Below are positions 1 to 11,267 of a stretch of 64,000 nucleotides of DNA, one piece after another (position 1 is the stretch's first letter; each line of letters starts with the position of its first letter). Origin of the DNA: Butyriboletus loyo. Taxonomy: Eukaryota; Basidiomycota; Agaricomycetes; Boletales; Boletaceae. The DNA lies in NCBI GenBank assembly GCA_038093515.1, contig JBBPSI010000001.1:620001-684000 (forward strand). Reading direction: 5' to 3'. Both the position numbers and the translations under genes were made by a program. The notes beneath the pieces are model-generated. The model made no database searches. It was not told the origin of the DNA and was given only the letters and a program-made list of their open reading frames with translations.

Positions 1-2
1 CC

Positions 3-2143
3 ATCGGCTCGTTCTTTTCATCACTCATGCCTGTCGTAGTTGAACAAATGGTCTGCACAATCCCCTTTCATTCTTGTGACACGCTGAATGTCTTCCAGGG
101 CGATGTCTTCCCAGAACTTCAAAGGAAACAGGTCGAAATCAAGGAAATACTTGACGAAGAAGAAGAATCCTTTTCGCGGACTTTGGATCGCGGTGAGAAG
201 CTTTTTGACCAATATGCCACACGTGCAAAAGAGGCTGGTTTCAATGAACTCAACGGTGCCGATGTCTGGCGTTTATACGACACTTTTGGTTTTCCCGTCG
301 ACTTGACGCGTCTCATGGCCGAAGAGCTTTCTCTTACCATCAATGAGAAGGAGTTCGAGGCTGCACAAGAGCGATCAAAGGAGGCGAGCAAGGGCACGTT
401 CAAGAAGGACAAGGTGGACAGTGTCAAGCTTGACGTTCATGATCTTGCAACATTAGAGAAGAACGACGCAATACCCAAAACCGATGATTCGCCCAAGTAC
501 CGTGAGTCCCATCCATTTGTTTGACAACAATCAAGAAATCTTACCGTCCGTTGTAGAGCTCGGAAATATTACCGCAAAAGTAAAGGGCATTTACTACAAC
601 CGCGAGTTCCTTGAATCTACTACCAACATTCCTGATGGTACCAACTTTGGTATCCTCCTTGATCGCACGAGTTTCTATGCGGAGGCTGGAGGCCAGGAGT
701 ACGACACCGGAAACATTGTTATTGATGGTGCATGCGATTTCGAAGTGACGAACGTCCAGGTGTACAATGGCTATGTCCTGCATACCGGTCATCTCAAATA
801 TGGCCAACTGAATGTTGGGGACGAAGTCATTTCCTCATACGATGAACTGCGCCGGTGGCCACTCCGTAGCAACCACACTGCTACGCACATTCTTAACTTT
901 TGCCTCCGCGAAGTGCTCGGGGACCATATCGACCAGAAAGGCTCTCTGGTTGCTCCCACAAAGTTGCGGTTTGACTTTTCACACAAAGCTCAGATCGCAT
1001 TTTCAGAACTTGCCAACATTGAATCTATGTGTGTTGATTGGATTAGGAACAATGTCAGGGTTTACAACAAAGATATTGATCTTAAATCCGGGTTCAAAAT
1101 TCCTGGCCTCCGCGCGGTCTTCGGCGAAGCCTACCCGGATCCGGTACGGGTGGTTGTACTAGGGTACGATGTCGACGGCATCGCAAAGGACCTTGAGAAT
1201 CCGAGGTGGCGAAGCACCAGTATCGAGTTCTGTGGAGGTACGCACGTCGCAAAGACAGGTGATATCAAGGACTTTGCGATTATCGAGGAGTCGGGGATCG
1301 CCAAAGGTATTAGACGAATCACTGCGATTACAGGGCAAGAGGCCCAGGAGGCGATGCGTGTGGCAAATGAATTTAAATCGCGCCTCGATATACTTGAAAC
1401 CAGCTCGGGGAATGAGAAGGATGCTGGTCTCAAGACTCTTACGGTGGTGAGACGGATTATTGGATGTGCTACGATGTGATGCTCACGCACATCCCAGGAA
1501 CTTGGTCAGGCAGATATCTCGGTTTTAGTCAAGGCAAAATTAAAAGAGCGTCTCGGAGCAATTCGCAAGGCATTTGACAAGCAGATAAAGGAGAAGGAAG
1601 CTGCACTCAACAAATCGGTCTGTCCTATCGCCTTGTGAGATATCGCGATATTAAATTTGCGCAGGCTGTTGATGCACTGGTCACCTATTTCAACGAAAAT
1701 CCAGACGCCACAGGGTATTTCGCGAGTATTGATGTGGATGGTAACTCAAAGGTCGGTTTACATTCAGGGTAGCATGACGGTCGACGAACTAATTGTTGCC
1801 GCGCAAAAAAAGATCCTTCAAAACATCGTCACGCAAGGCAAGAAGCTCGGAAAAGCTGTTTACGTGTTCAGCGTCAACGCGGAGGGTGGTAAGGTGGCAC
1901 ACGCAAATTATGTACCCGAAGATGTCAGGGAAAAGGGATTTGATGCTCGGACGTGGGCCTCCAAAGTGACTGAGGTATTGGGCGGCAGGGTGAGACCATT
2001 CAAGTATAGTCGTGGATCAAGTTGACAAAATCTCGATCTAGGCTGGAGGGAAAGAGGATGGTGCTCAAGGTGTTGGTGTCAACGTAGGGGAGGTTGAAAA
2101 CGCCGTCAGGATCGCGCGAGAGGTATATCCAGTTAATAAATGA
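3..2143 (+). CDS. ALA1: Alanyl-tRNA synthetase, C-terminal part (5' end outside window)
   Basis: Class II synthetase that charges tRNA-Ala in cytosol and, in fungi, usually mitochondria. The window opens in frame inside the catalytic half ([15 protein letters not shown]), so the amino-terminal part lies to the left. About 610 residues are visible. The aminoacylation/linker region includes [17 protein letters not shown]. The editing domain has the zinc-site motifs HTATHILN (HxxxH) and CGGTHV. The C-terminal DHHA1-like domain ends in a Gly-rich [15 protein letters not shown] segment. Six short introns fit the frame: 51-98, 502-556, 1447-1497, 1618-1663, 1752-1812 and 1990-2041. The last intron hides the true C-terminus; the stop is TGA 2141-2143. 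Identity is clear; only the exact intron at 1752-1812 is less certain. Confidence 0.95.
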
Positions 2144-2302
2144 TTCCTTGAAGCAGGTCGTGACGGAGGGTTGGATATCGTAGATTTCTGTTTTAAACAC
2201 AAGCGCCACTACTGCCACAGCATTTAATATTGGTACTGATTCAACTTGACTCTACCATTCATCGAAAGCTTGCCACGCTGTTGTGGTAGGGAAAGACCCA
2301 GC

Positions 2303-3087
2303 ATGCCAGGTAGTCAGCTATATCCACTCGAGATAAATACCCAAACTGGAGAGCCCTTTCTTCGTCTCCCCGCTCCGAACGACAACATCATTCTAACGGC
2401 TCCACGCACGAACGATACCAAGAGCCTCGCTCCCATCATCAACGATCCTAGGGTATCGATATGGTTAGAAGGACCGCCAATTCCATACCGTGACGAGGAT
2501 GCGGAGGAATGGCTTGCACTCATTGTAAAGCAAAGCGAGGATATCCTGGCGGAGTTGAGGGAGGAAGATCGATTGAACCCAGAAGGTCCGTTGAAAGTGG
2601 TAGGGGGATGCCCAGTCAGACACATAAGGGAGGTTCTCCCGGACGGGACAGACATCTATCTTGGGGACATCGGGATCAGCCGTGCACAAATGGAAGAAGT
2701 ACTCGACCCCGATGAGAGGAAGAGGGCGGTAGAGGCGAACAACCGGAAAGCGGTCGGGGATCCGAGCATTGTGTGGACGTTTGGAGGTATGTATGGACAA
2801 GGCTGCACTTGAAGGGAGCGTGCTGAGTGACTAGGACAGACTACCTTGCGCCATCCCACCACGGACGGGGCATCATGAGTGCAGCGATGGGGACGATACT
2901 GAATAGATGGGCGATTCCACGGATGGGTGTTCGGTGCATGGTGGGGTACACGTTTACGGGTAACGAGGGTAGTCGACGGGTGTTTGAGAAGAATGGGTTT
3001 GAGCGGAAGAGGACGGTGGAGAACGGGAAGCTGGTTCGGGGAGAGCAGAAGACGTTGAACTATCTGCGCTGGGATTCGAAACGGTGA
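2303..3087 (+). CDS. GNAT-family N-acetyltransferase (RimJ/RimL-like)
   Basis: Two exons, about 243 residues, with the intron at 2787-2839 joining TFG to DYLAPSHHGRG. The order is typical of RimJ-like GNAT enzymes. An N-terminal strand region (NIILTAPRTNDTKSL) comes first. It is followed by LGDIGISR and then the acetyl-CoA pyrophosphate-binding signature HHGRGIMSAAM. A C-terminal NEGSRRVFEKNGF motif is the usual alpha4/beta7 region (N-x-x-S-x-x-x-x-E-K-x-G-F). The substrate cannot be told from sequence: it may be a protein N-terminus or a small amine. The first ATG in frame is at 2303; upstream in-frame sequence begins only with TTG. The gene lies tandem between ALA1 and the PalI-like gene. 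Confidence 0.85.
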
Positions 3088-3159
3088 CCGTGCAGTTATT
3101 GTGCACAGCCATCCCGCCTGTTACAGCCTCCTTTTTCTCATTCTCCCTCGACACACAAT

Positions 3160-4896
3160 ATGAGCAGCTTGATTAGACCAGCAACGCCTGGCTTCGTCAT
3201 CACCCTCGCTGCGACAGTCATCCTCGCCGTCGTCTCTTTCTCCGTCCCACTCATCAAGTCCGTCTACTTCCTCAAGGCCTCTCTTGCCGTCGACAATCTC
3301 AATGGCGACATCACCTTTGGAACTCTAGGCTATTGCATGTCCATAGATACCTCCACTACGTGCTCGAACGCCACCGTCGGATACCAACTCAGTCAGTCAT
3401 TCTCCCTTTGCTGTGCCGCAGTCCTTACCTTCCTACCAAGATGTAAACGCTTTGGTTGGTGATACGACCGCCATCCAAATACCCCAGGTAGTCGTAAAAT
3501 GGCTCACCTATGTCCTCGTACTCCACATCGTTGCCTTTGGCCTCGCTGCTATCGCCACCCTTTTCGGCCTCCTTGCGCATGTTCGTGAAATGGCCATGAC
3601 TTGCTTCAGCAGCTGCATATCTGGACTTGCTGCTGCTGTTGCCCTCGTGGCTTTCATCTTCGACATCGCTATCTTTTTCGTAGCAAAGTCTCGCATGAAT
3701 TCTGTATCAGGCGGCTCGGCATCAATCGGAAATGCTGTCTGGCTCACACTCGCCGCCTGGCTTCTCCTCTTCTTCAGCGGTTGCTTCTATGGCGTTGGCA
3801 GATGCTGCATTAGACGTCGTCCGCGCGATGCATGGGGAGGGAAAGTCGGCACCCCCATTCGTGAAAATGGATACAACCCCAGCGAACAAATGCGCCTCGA
3901 CGCTGTGAAAGCAGAGGCGGACCGCAAAGCTCGTCAGGCTCAACCCGAGGTTGGCCTGCCTGCCTTCCACGAATATGATCAATCTCAGCCACTCAAGGCC
4001 CGCGTAGATGGAGAGGAAGTATACGTTGAGGAAGACGCGCCTTACCGTGATAGCCAGAGCGTATCTACATTCGGAAGAGCTGGCACGGGAACCTATGGTC
4101 GCACCGCAGGAGGAGCATATGCAGGAGGTGGCTATATGCAGGCTCCACCTGGCACTCGTGCTGTGGATGAGTATAATAATGCATCCACTTATCCCCCAAT
4201 ACCACAACGTCGGGCAAGTAATATCACTACTACTACTACCCCCTCCATGTATCCGTCATCGTCCAGCACTACAGCTCCCTCGGTTCCCGTAGCGGCTGTG
4301 TACAATCCCCCTTTAGACGGTCACTATAACCACGATCCATATAGTCCACAGGCGTATGGTCACGTCCCCGGAAATACTTCCTGCAAGTTCTCTTTTGCTC
4401 CTTTTTTGTACTGTTTTTTCATGTATTTCCAGACAACCCGCATGCCCAACAATCTCAAGTACCTTACGATCCATACGGCGCATTCAATCTGGACACTTAC
4501 AACGCTACAGCCACCATGGTTGACAACCCTTCTCAGTCATATGGTGCTCTACACAATGCCTCTAGGACTCCCACCCTTCAGCCTGATCGCGGCTATACAC
4601 TCGGCGGAGGTGCATACGGTGCGACCACCGTGCCCGCCGCACCGATAAACGATCCCTACGGTGATCCTTATTATGGACATTACCAGGCTCCTTCAAACCC
4701 GACTCCCCCACCGCTGTCGCGAACACCACTTGCGATTGACGCTCAAGTTGTCAGCGCGCCGACGAGTGTCAGTCCTGTTAGGGGACCGAGAGGACCGAGG
4801 AACAGCATTGTAATGGCCCCTGCTTCGGCACAATACGCCGACAATCCCCCAACGTACGAATCCGGCGCTCCTGGTCAATGGGGAAACAAAGGTTGA
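3160..4896 (+). CDS. PalI/Rim9-like (SUR7 family) four-helix membrane protein
   Basis: Family members sit in the plasma membrane and take part in ambient-pH sensing with PalH/Rim21. About 545 residues. The N-terminus (PGFVITLAATVILAVVSF) is the first membrane helix. A small cysteine-containing extracellular loop follows (LGYCMSI...TTC). Three further helices lie near AFGLAAIATLFGLLAHV, GLAAAVALVAFIFDIAIFF and WLTLAAWLLLFFSGCFYGV. The long cytoplasmic tail is rich in Gly, Pro, Tyr and Ser. Introns are 3392-3440 and 4383-4432. The second has a GC donor (gcaagt) and joins GNTS-Y to NPHAQQSQVPYDPY; reading through instead runs into the wrong frame. The family is clear; a specific Rim9 orthologue versus another PalI paralogue cannot be settled here. 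Confidence 0.82.
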
Positions 4897-5245
4897 GTAA
4901 ATTGATTGTTTTTACTGACTTCTACGATCTCTTTTCTCAATCATACGGACCATCTCGAGAATGATTTTGCATGACTTTTACCCGATACCTTTGAATCGTA
5001 TTATGTGATCCATTGGCTTCACTGCTGCCATTCGCGGTTTGAGAGACCGTGGTCCTCTTAAAAGCCAGACAGTGTTACTGAGAATTGAATATGGTGCCGC
5101 TGGGCAGGATTTTGGACGTAGTATACTAGGTTGTACATACATCAAATCACGGATATGATGGAGACCATGTTTACCGCGTGCTCGCTATGTAACTCGCTTT
5201 CGAGGTTACGGCCAGAGCCAAGGGTACATGCAATAATGATGATGT
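4897..5245. other. Intergenic region between convergent genes
   Basis: About 350 bp between the stops of the PalI-like gene and the ureohydrolase on the opposite strand. It should hold both 3' UTRs. I see no open reading frame, repeat or RNA gene in it. Confidence 0.6.
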
Positions 5246-6845
5246 TCAGAGCTCATCCCTCGGGCCTGGGAGATTGGCAGGCTTAGGTGGCTCGGAAGAC
5301 GTGAACATCGAGAGGAAGTCATGGACAATGTCCGCCGCTACAGTGGCAGTGATCTCAGCTGCACATCTTTCGTCAGAAAATACCAGGGCGGAATGATGTG
5401 AGGCTCACCGTGGTCATACGCAGGGGCGACTTCAACAACGTCCGCGCCACTGAAAAAATGTGGTGTGAAATCGGGAAACAGACGCGCTTTGTGGGATACG
5501 AACACGAAATTCAAGCCAGCCAACCCTCTGATGATGCGTTTGACTTCTCTGCTTGTCCATCCTCCTGCCTCGGGGGTACCAGCTACGATCGCACTAAGTA
5601 CTTTTGATCGTGTGCGACAAGACAAAAAACTCACTACCCGGTGCCATGCCAGGATCTATAGGTAGTGGTTAGCTGACAATCTTCCGAAAAGCGAGCCATG
5701 CACACCAATTACATCAATATCAAAACTGTATACGAGGTCAGTATCGGGTTCGCTGTTTGTCCTGGAAGCCTAACCTCAAGTACACCGGCGTATCTCCGAC
5801 TCGTTTCCTGATCCGTTCGATGATGGAAGTAACGCCATAGTCATCGATGTCGTCGCTGGTTATGAAATGGAATCCCACTGATTCGTCATTCTCAATGTCT
5901 TGGATACCCTGGTTAGAAATTTCGTCAACGTGCAGCTCTCTAATGGTCCTTCACGCTCACTTGGAATTTGCACCGAATACCAGCATGGATACTAGAGTTG
6001 GTGATGAGATGCTCCTCATTTGCAACGTAAAAGTATGTGCCATGGGTGATGCGTGATTGATTTGTTACAGCGCCAGGGAATTCACCCCCAGACCACGTAT
6101 CAGGATGTGCATCAAAATGAATCACAGAGACTGGCCCGTAGACTTTATTGAGCGCACGGAGGATAGGGAGAACAATGGTGTGGTCGCCGCCAAGACTAGA
6201 CTAGCCATGTGAGGACATGGTGAAGGCATATAATTATTATTACCTGATGATCCTGGGATGCTCGCGACCATCTTTCGCCAGAAGAGCTCCCTGAGGCCAG
6301 ACGGAGGTGTCTGATGCGAGAGGACGCGCAAGCAAGGTAGCATACGCGACTTCCATCTGGTCTATCGCAAGTGCGTTGTCAAAAGGTATAGTAGGCACCT
6401 AGACATTTAAGCCGAGTTTAGTAACGGGGAATATCATGTCCAAACCCTGAAAACACACGTCTCCGCAATCAAGAATGTTCAAACCATCATAAGGGTCATT
6501 CCCCCATGACAGGGTATAACCTCGAGAGGGTTTCTGCCGTCTGCTACCTGAGCGGATCGCATGTGGCCCAAAGCGTGCTCCTGGACGGTAACCTGTACCT
6601 GTATCGAATGGCATACCTAGAATAGCAATGTCAAACGTAGCAGATTCATCCTCCAGACAACGTGAGTATTCTGCATGCGAGAAAGACAGTGGTCCCGAGA
6701 ATGGTTGGTCGATCTGTTTTCCATATTTTGATAGCCATGTCTCCGTCTCCTCAGCCTTGCCAGTGGGGTTGCGGAGAGGTTGTTGGTATCCACAACCAGC
6801 TGCGGCCAGCGTAATAGCAACATACAAAGCTGCCTGGCTCTTCAT
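5246..6845 (-). CDS. Secreted ureohydrolase, agmatinase/arginase family
   Basis: Mn-dependent hydrolase family that removes urea from agmatine, arginine or guanidino acids. The start ATG (6845) opens a signal peptide ([19 protein letters not shown]). Downstream motifs in order are [34 protein letters not shown] (first metal His), [11 protein letters not shown] (DAHxD) and SLDIDVIDPSMAPGTGTPE (DxDxxDP). The metal ligands are therefore all present. The C-terminus is on a small last exon ending PGPRDEL with stop at 5246-5248. A spurious stop near 5338 results from reading into the preceding intron. Several introns interrupt the middle (for example around 5650-5800 and 6200-6250). A signal peptide is common in fungal agmatinase-like paralogues and implies export. 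The substrate is unproven. Confidence 0.88.
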
Positions 6846-7156
6846 GTTTTGACCACTGCAATTAGTCAAGGGACGCAGAAAAACTTTCGTGTTTATAACT
6901 TGGCCTGATCCTTATCCGATAGTGCCAGTGAGAATCCTCACACAAATTGTCGCCGCCGCATCAGCATGAGTCTCTCATCTCCGTGGATGTCGAAACAGGT
7001 GACCATCGTGATAACAAACTCTTTTTTTACGCGCCGAGTTCTGCCGGGAGGTCAGTTGCCAACTAGTAGTAGCACGCTGTCCGAGGCATGAGCACACGCC
7101 AAAAGTTGCTATGAGTTACCTTCACTATTTCAATGCGAACATTAAGTACATTCCTT
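6846..7156. other. Intergenic region upstream of the ureohydrolase gene
   Basis: About 310 bp. It serves as promoter of the ureohydrolase gene and 3' flank of the ricin-B-like gene (both minus strand). No convincing ORF or repeat was seen. Confidence 0.5.
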
Positions 7157-8109
7157 TCATTGAATACGATGGTGAGCGACGGATTTACGCAACGCGGAGA
7201 CCTGCCACTGCCTACGCTTCCTAGCATTTGTCCTCTCGGGCGGTGTACTTCCTGGATCGATGGAAAGAAGACGAAGGTTCCTGTGGGGTTCAGGTGAGTC
7301 ATCAACCTCCCCCTCTTCTCCGCGGTCCTGCTCCAACATTTCATCTTCTGCCAAATCTATATTCCCACCAAACACTTCTTCTGGCGTGCTCTTTGACTGT
7401 GGGGATATACTTCCAGCAAGGAGCGAAAATGGAGCCGCAACGGTTGCCGACAAAAAGGCCGAAGCGTCATCAATGAAAGATTTGGGCCTCTTCATCGGAA
7501 CGGAGGATAGGATGTACCTCCTCCTTCGCCATGCACTCGAAGCAGCACTCCCTGGAGATGGGTATGCGGGATCACAGGAGAATGACACAGCGATCTCCCG
7601 TGTTTCTTGACTGTACGAGAATTGCGGGAGCGGGTGAGAATATGCGTTCGGATAAGGCTGAGAAACCGGTCGCCTGTGTCTCAGTACAATGAGGTCCCCT
7701 TGTGAATCAAAGTTGGTCAACAATCTATTGTATCTGTCGTATTGGCCATACCCTCGACGTCGATCGCATGTCCTGAGGCCCGCGTGCATAAAGCGCCGGA
7801 GGTATCGATGAAAAACACCTGAGTAATACGAAACCGCTGGCTGAGTATCACGAGGTCGTGCTAGAATACCACGGACCTGGTTATTCGCTTCCGGATTTCT
7901 CAAGCCTTATCCGATTCATGAGCTCGTGGAGACTCGGATTAATACTATAGCCCCGATTACCCACTTTCGACGAGCGACTGCTCTTTTTCTGGCCATAGGA
8001 TGACCGGTGTTCCATCCTCGACTTCATCTGAGTTAACGTCCCACAGGCGGCCGGTCGCGACAGAGCGAATCACGAAATACCCGGGTGGGAAGCCGGAGAG
8101 ATGAGCCAT
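7157..8109 (-). CDS. Ricin-B-lectin-like (beta-trefoil) Agaricomycete protein
   Basis: Four exons. Exon 1 starts at ATG 8109 (MAHLSGFPPGYFVIRS) and carries VATGRLWDV and ILWPEKEQSLVES. After an intron it continues LRNPEANNQ, then VFFIDTSGALCTRASGHAID, then the long last exon GDLIVLRHRRPVSQPYPNAY to the stop at 7157. The YFVIRSVATGRLWDV and NNQVFFID segments are what one expects of one lobe of a ricin-B-type fold (NxQ/QxW-like). The C-terminal half (TPEEVFGGNIDLAEDE, GEEGEVDDSP, basic tail) is a conserved extension in basidiomycete proteins of this type. There is no signal peptide, so it is probably intracellular. The function is not known to me. Lectin activity is inference, since only a partial trefoil is visible. 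Confidence 0.68.
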
Positions 8110-8291
8110 GGTATGGCGAAGAGCGTTTATCAGGTGCGAAGTTGGCAGTGCAGTGGAAAGCGGGAACGAGACGTGGATGACAGTCATATACAGTGTAATA
8201 CAGAATATTTCAAGGTGGTCAATGGAGTAACTGTAGTACCAATGAACCAAAATCGTTGTAACATCGGAAGAGGTGCAAAAGTGCGTGTCTA

Positions 8292-10855
8292 TCATTCATC
8301 CTCTTCCTCATCCTCTTTGAATGTGCCAGGAATACGTCGGTGTCTTGTCGCTTGCGTCCGAGCCGCCGCCCCTTGGGCGCTTTCTATATGCTGTTTCTCA
8401 GTAAAGTCTTCCAGCGAATAGGCCATTTTGGAAAGTCCTTTCCACTCATGACGGGCGACAACGCTTCCACCAACTTGAGAGCTTTCCCAGCCGACACTCA
8501 TCAGCACAGGTTCCTATAGCGGCATCAGCGACCAAAGATGTCAACCACGTAGAGGTAGTGATTACCCTCGAGCTCCAGCTGACGTCTCGGACGCATACCG
8601 TCGCGCGGGATCCTGATAGGAGTTCTAGCTCAGGGCCAGATGGATCGTAAGACATTGGCAGAGTTTGCGAACGATCTAGGATTTGAACGATCCGACCATC
8701 CAGCGACCAAATCTTTCGGCAGTATTGACCGTCAACTATGGTAAGACGGACAAGAACAATCTTTACTCACGTGAATTCTTCCGTCCGCAGACCCTGAATA
8801 AATGTATTGACCACCTGTGGTTTCTGCAGGGCTGAAGTTACATCTTATAAGGGTGCGCAAGACGGCATGCCCTCGATAGGTCATGACACTACAGTTATTT
8901 GGGTGCTCGGGACGCCTCGGTTTCGGGAAATGACCGTATCTTTGTGCTGGAATCAGTAAGGAGCAGGCCATCACCCCATAAGGCCTACCGATAGTCGTAA
9001 CTCTGACATTTATAACCTTTGCGTGCAAATGAATCAAAGTCCTCGCTGCTGCACATCTTGCGGAGATCCCACAGCCGAAGAGCCTGGTCCTTGCCATTTG
9101 AGATGACATATCTTCCGTCCCCTTTGGCAGAGACATTCGTGATCCCTTCAGTGTGGCCAACGAGTACTCCTGATGGTTTTTGTGTTCCACCCAGTGACCG
9201 TCTATCCCTGCCACGAACCGTAATCAACCGACCAACAAACTGGAGGTGAAGGAGTAAATTATTACCAGACTTTGAGGAACGTATCATCCGACGCGCTGAT
9301 CAGAACATTTCCTGATGCAGTATCGGCCCAGCAACAACTGTTTACATCATCCGAGTGTGCCTTGATCTTGACTGTTCTGCGATCAGCCAAGAGATCATAT
9401 ACTGGGTAGTGCGTGAGTGATCCTTGCAGATACGGGGGGGTGGGGGTTTTCTACCAAAAATATGGCCGCTACCACCGGCAATCACTTCGTTACCGTCAGC
9501 AGAAAACTTGCAGCTCCAAATACCAAACGAATCATCGTCGTAGATACTCCACAAGGACCGGGCTTGACGGCGACCCTGATCAGCAAAGCGGATAGGCATC
9601 TGTACTGTGGAAGAATCCAACGTGTTTGTCATATATACTGTGGGTGACTGTCACATGGCGCTGTGTGTGCGAAATACATTGCCAAAGAACAAGTAACTCA
9701 CAATAGATGAATAAATCATCCTGAGTTGTATAATTAAGCATTACAATATTGTGATGCAACTAAAACCTTGCCTTTCGTTGTCGGGACTTAGATGAGAATC
9801 GGTGATAGTCCATCTACCCGGCTGCCCCTGAATTGTCTTCAAAATTTTGAGGGTCGACTCGTGATCACGATCACGATCGTCAAAGAACGATGTTCCGCGC
9901 CCTGGGTGTCGCTGGGGCTTGAAGTGCTCGGCCGATGGAGCTGTCATGTCATATACATGTAAACGGAAATCTGTTGAACATGAGCTCAAGAAACACTCGG
10001 GGACGAATCGAATCACTAACTAACCTTGGCAGCACGTATAGTAAAAGGATGAGTCTAGCCAGTCAAGATATGAGGCGCCGTATTAGGGATACCACACAAT
10101 GAGTTAGTCACCTTTGGAAAATTGACCAACATAAAGGTTGGCGCCATTGGAGGCGACAGCAGTCCCGTTGGAATTGGGTACAAGCTCCTAGGATTGTATA
10201 AGTACAATGGCAATCAAATAAGGCTAGATGTAGCGTACGCCGATTAGCTCCTCCCTGGACAGAGTGCCTCGAGGCTTGCAAGAACGATCAAGAAGTAAAC
10301 GAGAAATGTTCCTGCTACCCTTGTTTGACCTGAGTTTATTGCCCACATGACCAAAGTCACCACTCATGAGTAACTCGATGCCCCTCTTCTGAGGATTGGT
10401 GTGGGGAGGGAACCATTGTTTGTTCCAATGTGAGCTGGTTGGATATTCGTCGTCGTCATTGCCTGCATCTTCGTCTTCCTCATCTTGGTCTCTCCTGAGG
10501 GGGCCAGTCCGCAGTAAACGTACCAGGTCACGATAGGTAATCGAATCCCCCTCGTTGTTAATCGTACCAGAGCTAGTCGTCCTTTCGGCGGCGCTGCCAG
10601 GCTGCAGCTGCTGAAGGTCAAACAGTGCTGGCAGGTGATATGTGAGTCGGCCTGAGAGGCATGGAAGAGGCACTTACAACGCAAGATCTGAGCGATCGCA
10701 GTGCTACCCGGATCCTCTGAGCGAGCGGAAATGTTGTCTTGATCGATTTCGAGCTCGAGAACGTTATCGTCGCCGTCGAGGTAGGCGTCGGGACCGTCGT
10801 AAGCTTCGTCGTCGTCGTCGGAGGGCATGTTGATATCGTACTCGTATTCAGACAT
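8292..10855 (-). CDS. DCAF11: WD40 protein, DCAF11/LEC14B type
   Basis: Family members act as substrate receptors for CUL4-DDB1 ubiquitin ligase. The start is ATG 10855 (MSEYEYDINMPSDDDDEAYD), followed by an acidic region and a conserved helical segment (TYRDLVRLLRTG). WD repeats then run through FRLHVYDMTAP, FGIWSCKFSADGNEVIAGGS-(intron)-VYDLLADRR, VKIKAHSDDVNSCCWAD, SDDTFLKVWDRR, GHTEGITNVSAKGDGRYVIS, ALRLWDLRKM and IYSGSADGRIHIWSLDG. The C-terminal tail is highly acidic (FKEDEEEDE). About ten exons. One intron (near 9415-9450) has a long C-run on the minus strand. The HFPKPRRPEHPNNCSVMTYR stretch is characteristic of this orthologue group. It stands head-to-head with the TBL1-like gene. 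Confidence 0.88.
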
Positions 10856-11267
10856 GGGGGAAGGAGGCTTGGGAAGGGGCGAATGGTGGGGTTATCCATA
10901 TTCCGACTCGCTCTCTCACACGTGGCGCAGCGCAGTTAACTGAGTCTCTCTAATCGAATGGAGACAGGCGAATGGAACACGAAACAAATAAAAAGAACGA
11001 ACACGGTCTCTCCAGATTCCCTCGACCAAGGCTGGGTGAGCATCCAACTACCAGCAGCAGAGCGAACAACGTTGCGCAACGAGAGACGAGTCCAAAGTCA
11101 TGTATCAAGACGAAATGGAGATCCCGTACTTTGAGCAACTGCTATAGCAGGGACTGATATGTTCTGCGCTCGCAAAATACACATGAGTGTGTTTTCCAAC
11201 TCCGCGTCCTACATCGTTCACACCGACACCAACAACTCTCTAGCCACCGAGCAAACTACCGCCCACG
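10856..11267. promoter_or_regulatory. Shared divergent promoter region
   Basis: 412 bp between the start codons of the DCAF11-type gene (minus) and the TBL1-type gene (plus). No gene is visible in it. Both transcripts must start here unless upstream exons were missed. Confidence 0.6.

Noticed and set aside
2246..2302. Upstream extension of the GNAT ORF
   Set aside because: It begins with TTG; the first ATG at 2303 precedes all conserved sequence.
9434..9446. G-rich run as a possible G-quadruplex regulator
   Set aside because: It lies inside a DCAF11 intron and has only two clear G-runs; ordinary polypyrimidine on the coding strand explains it.
10804..10822. GTC trinucleotide run near the DCAF11 start
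   Set aside because: It simply encodes the acidic DDDDE stretch on the minus strand and is of ordinary length.
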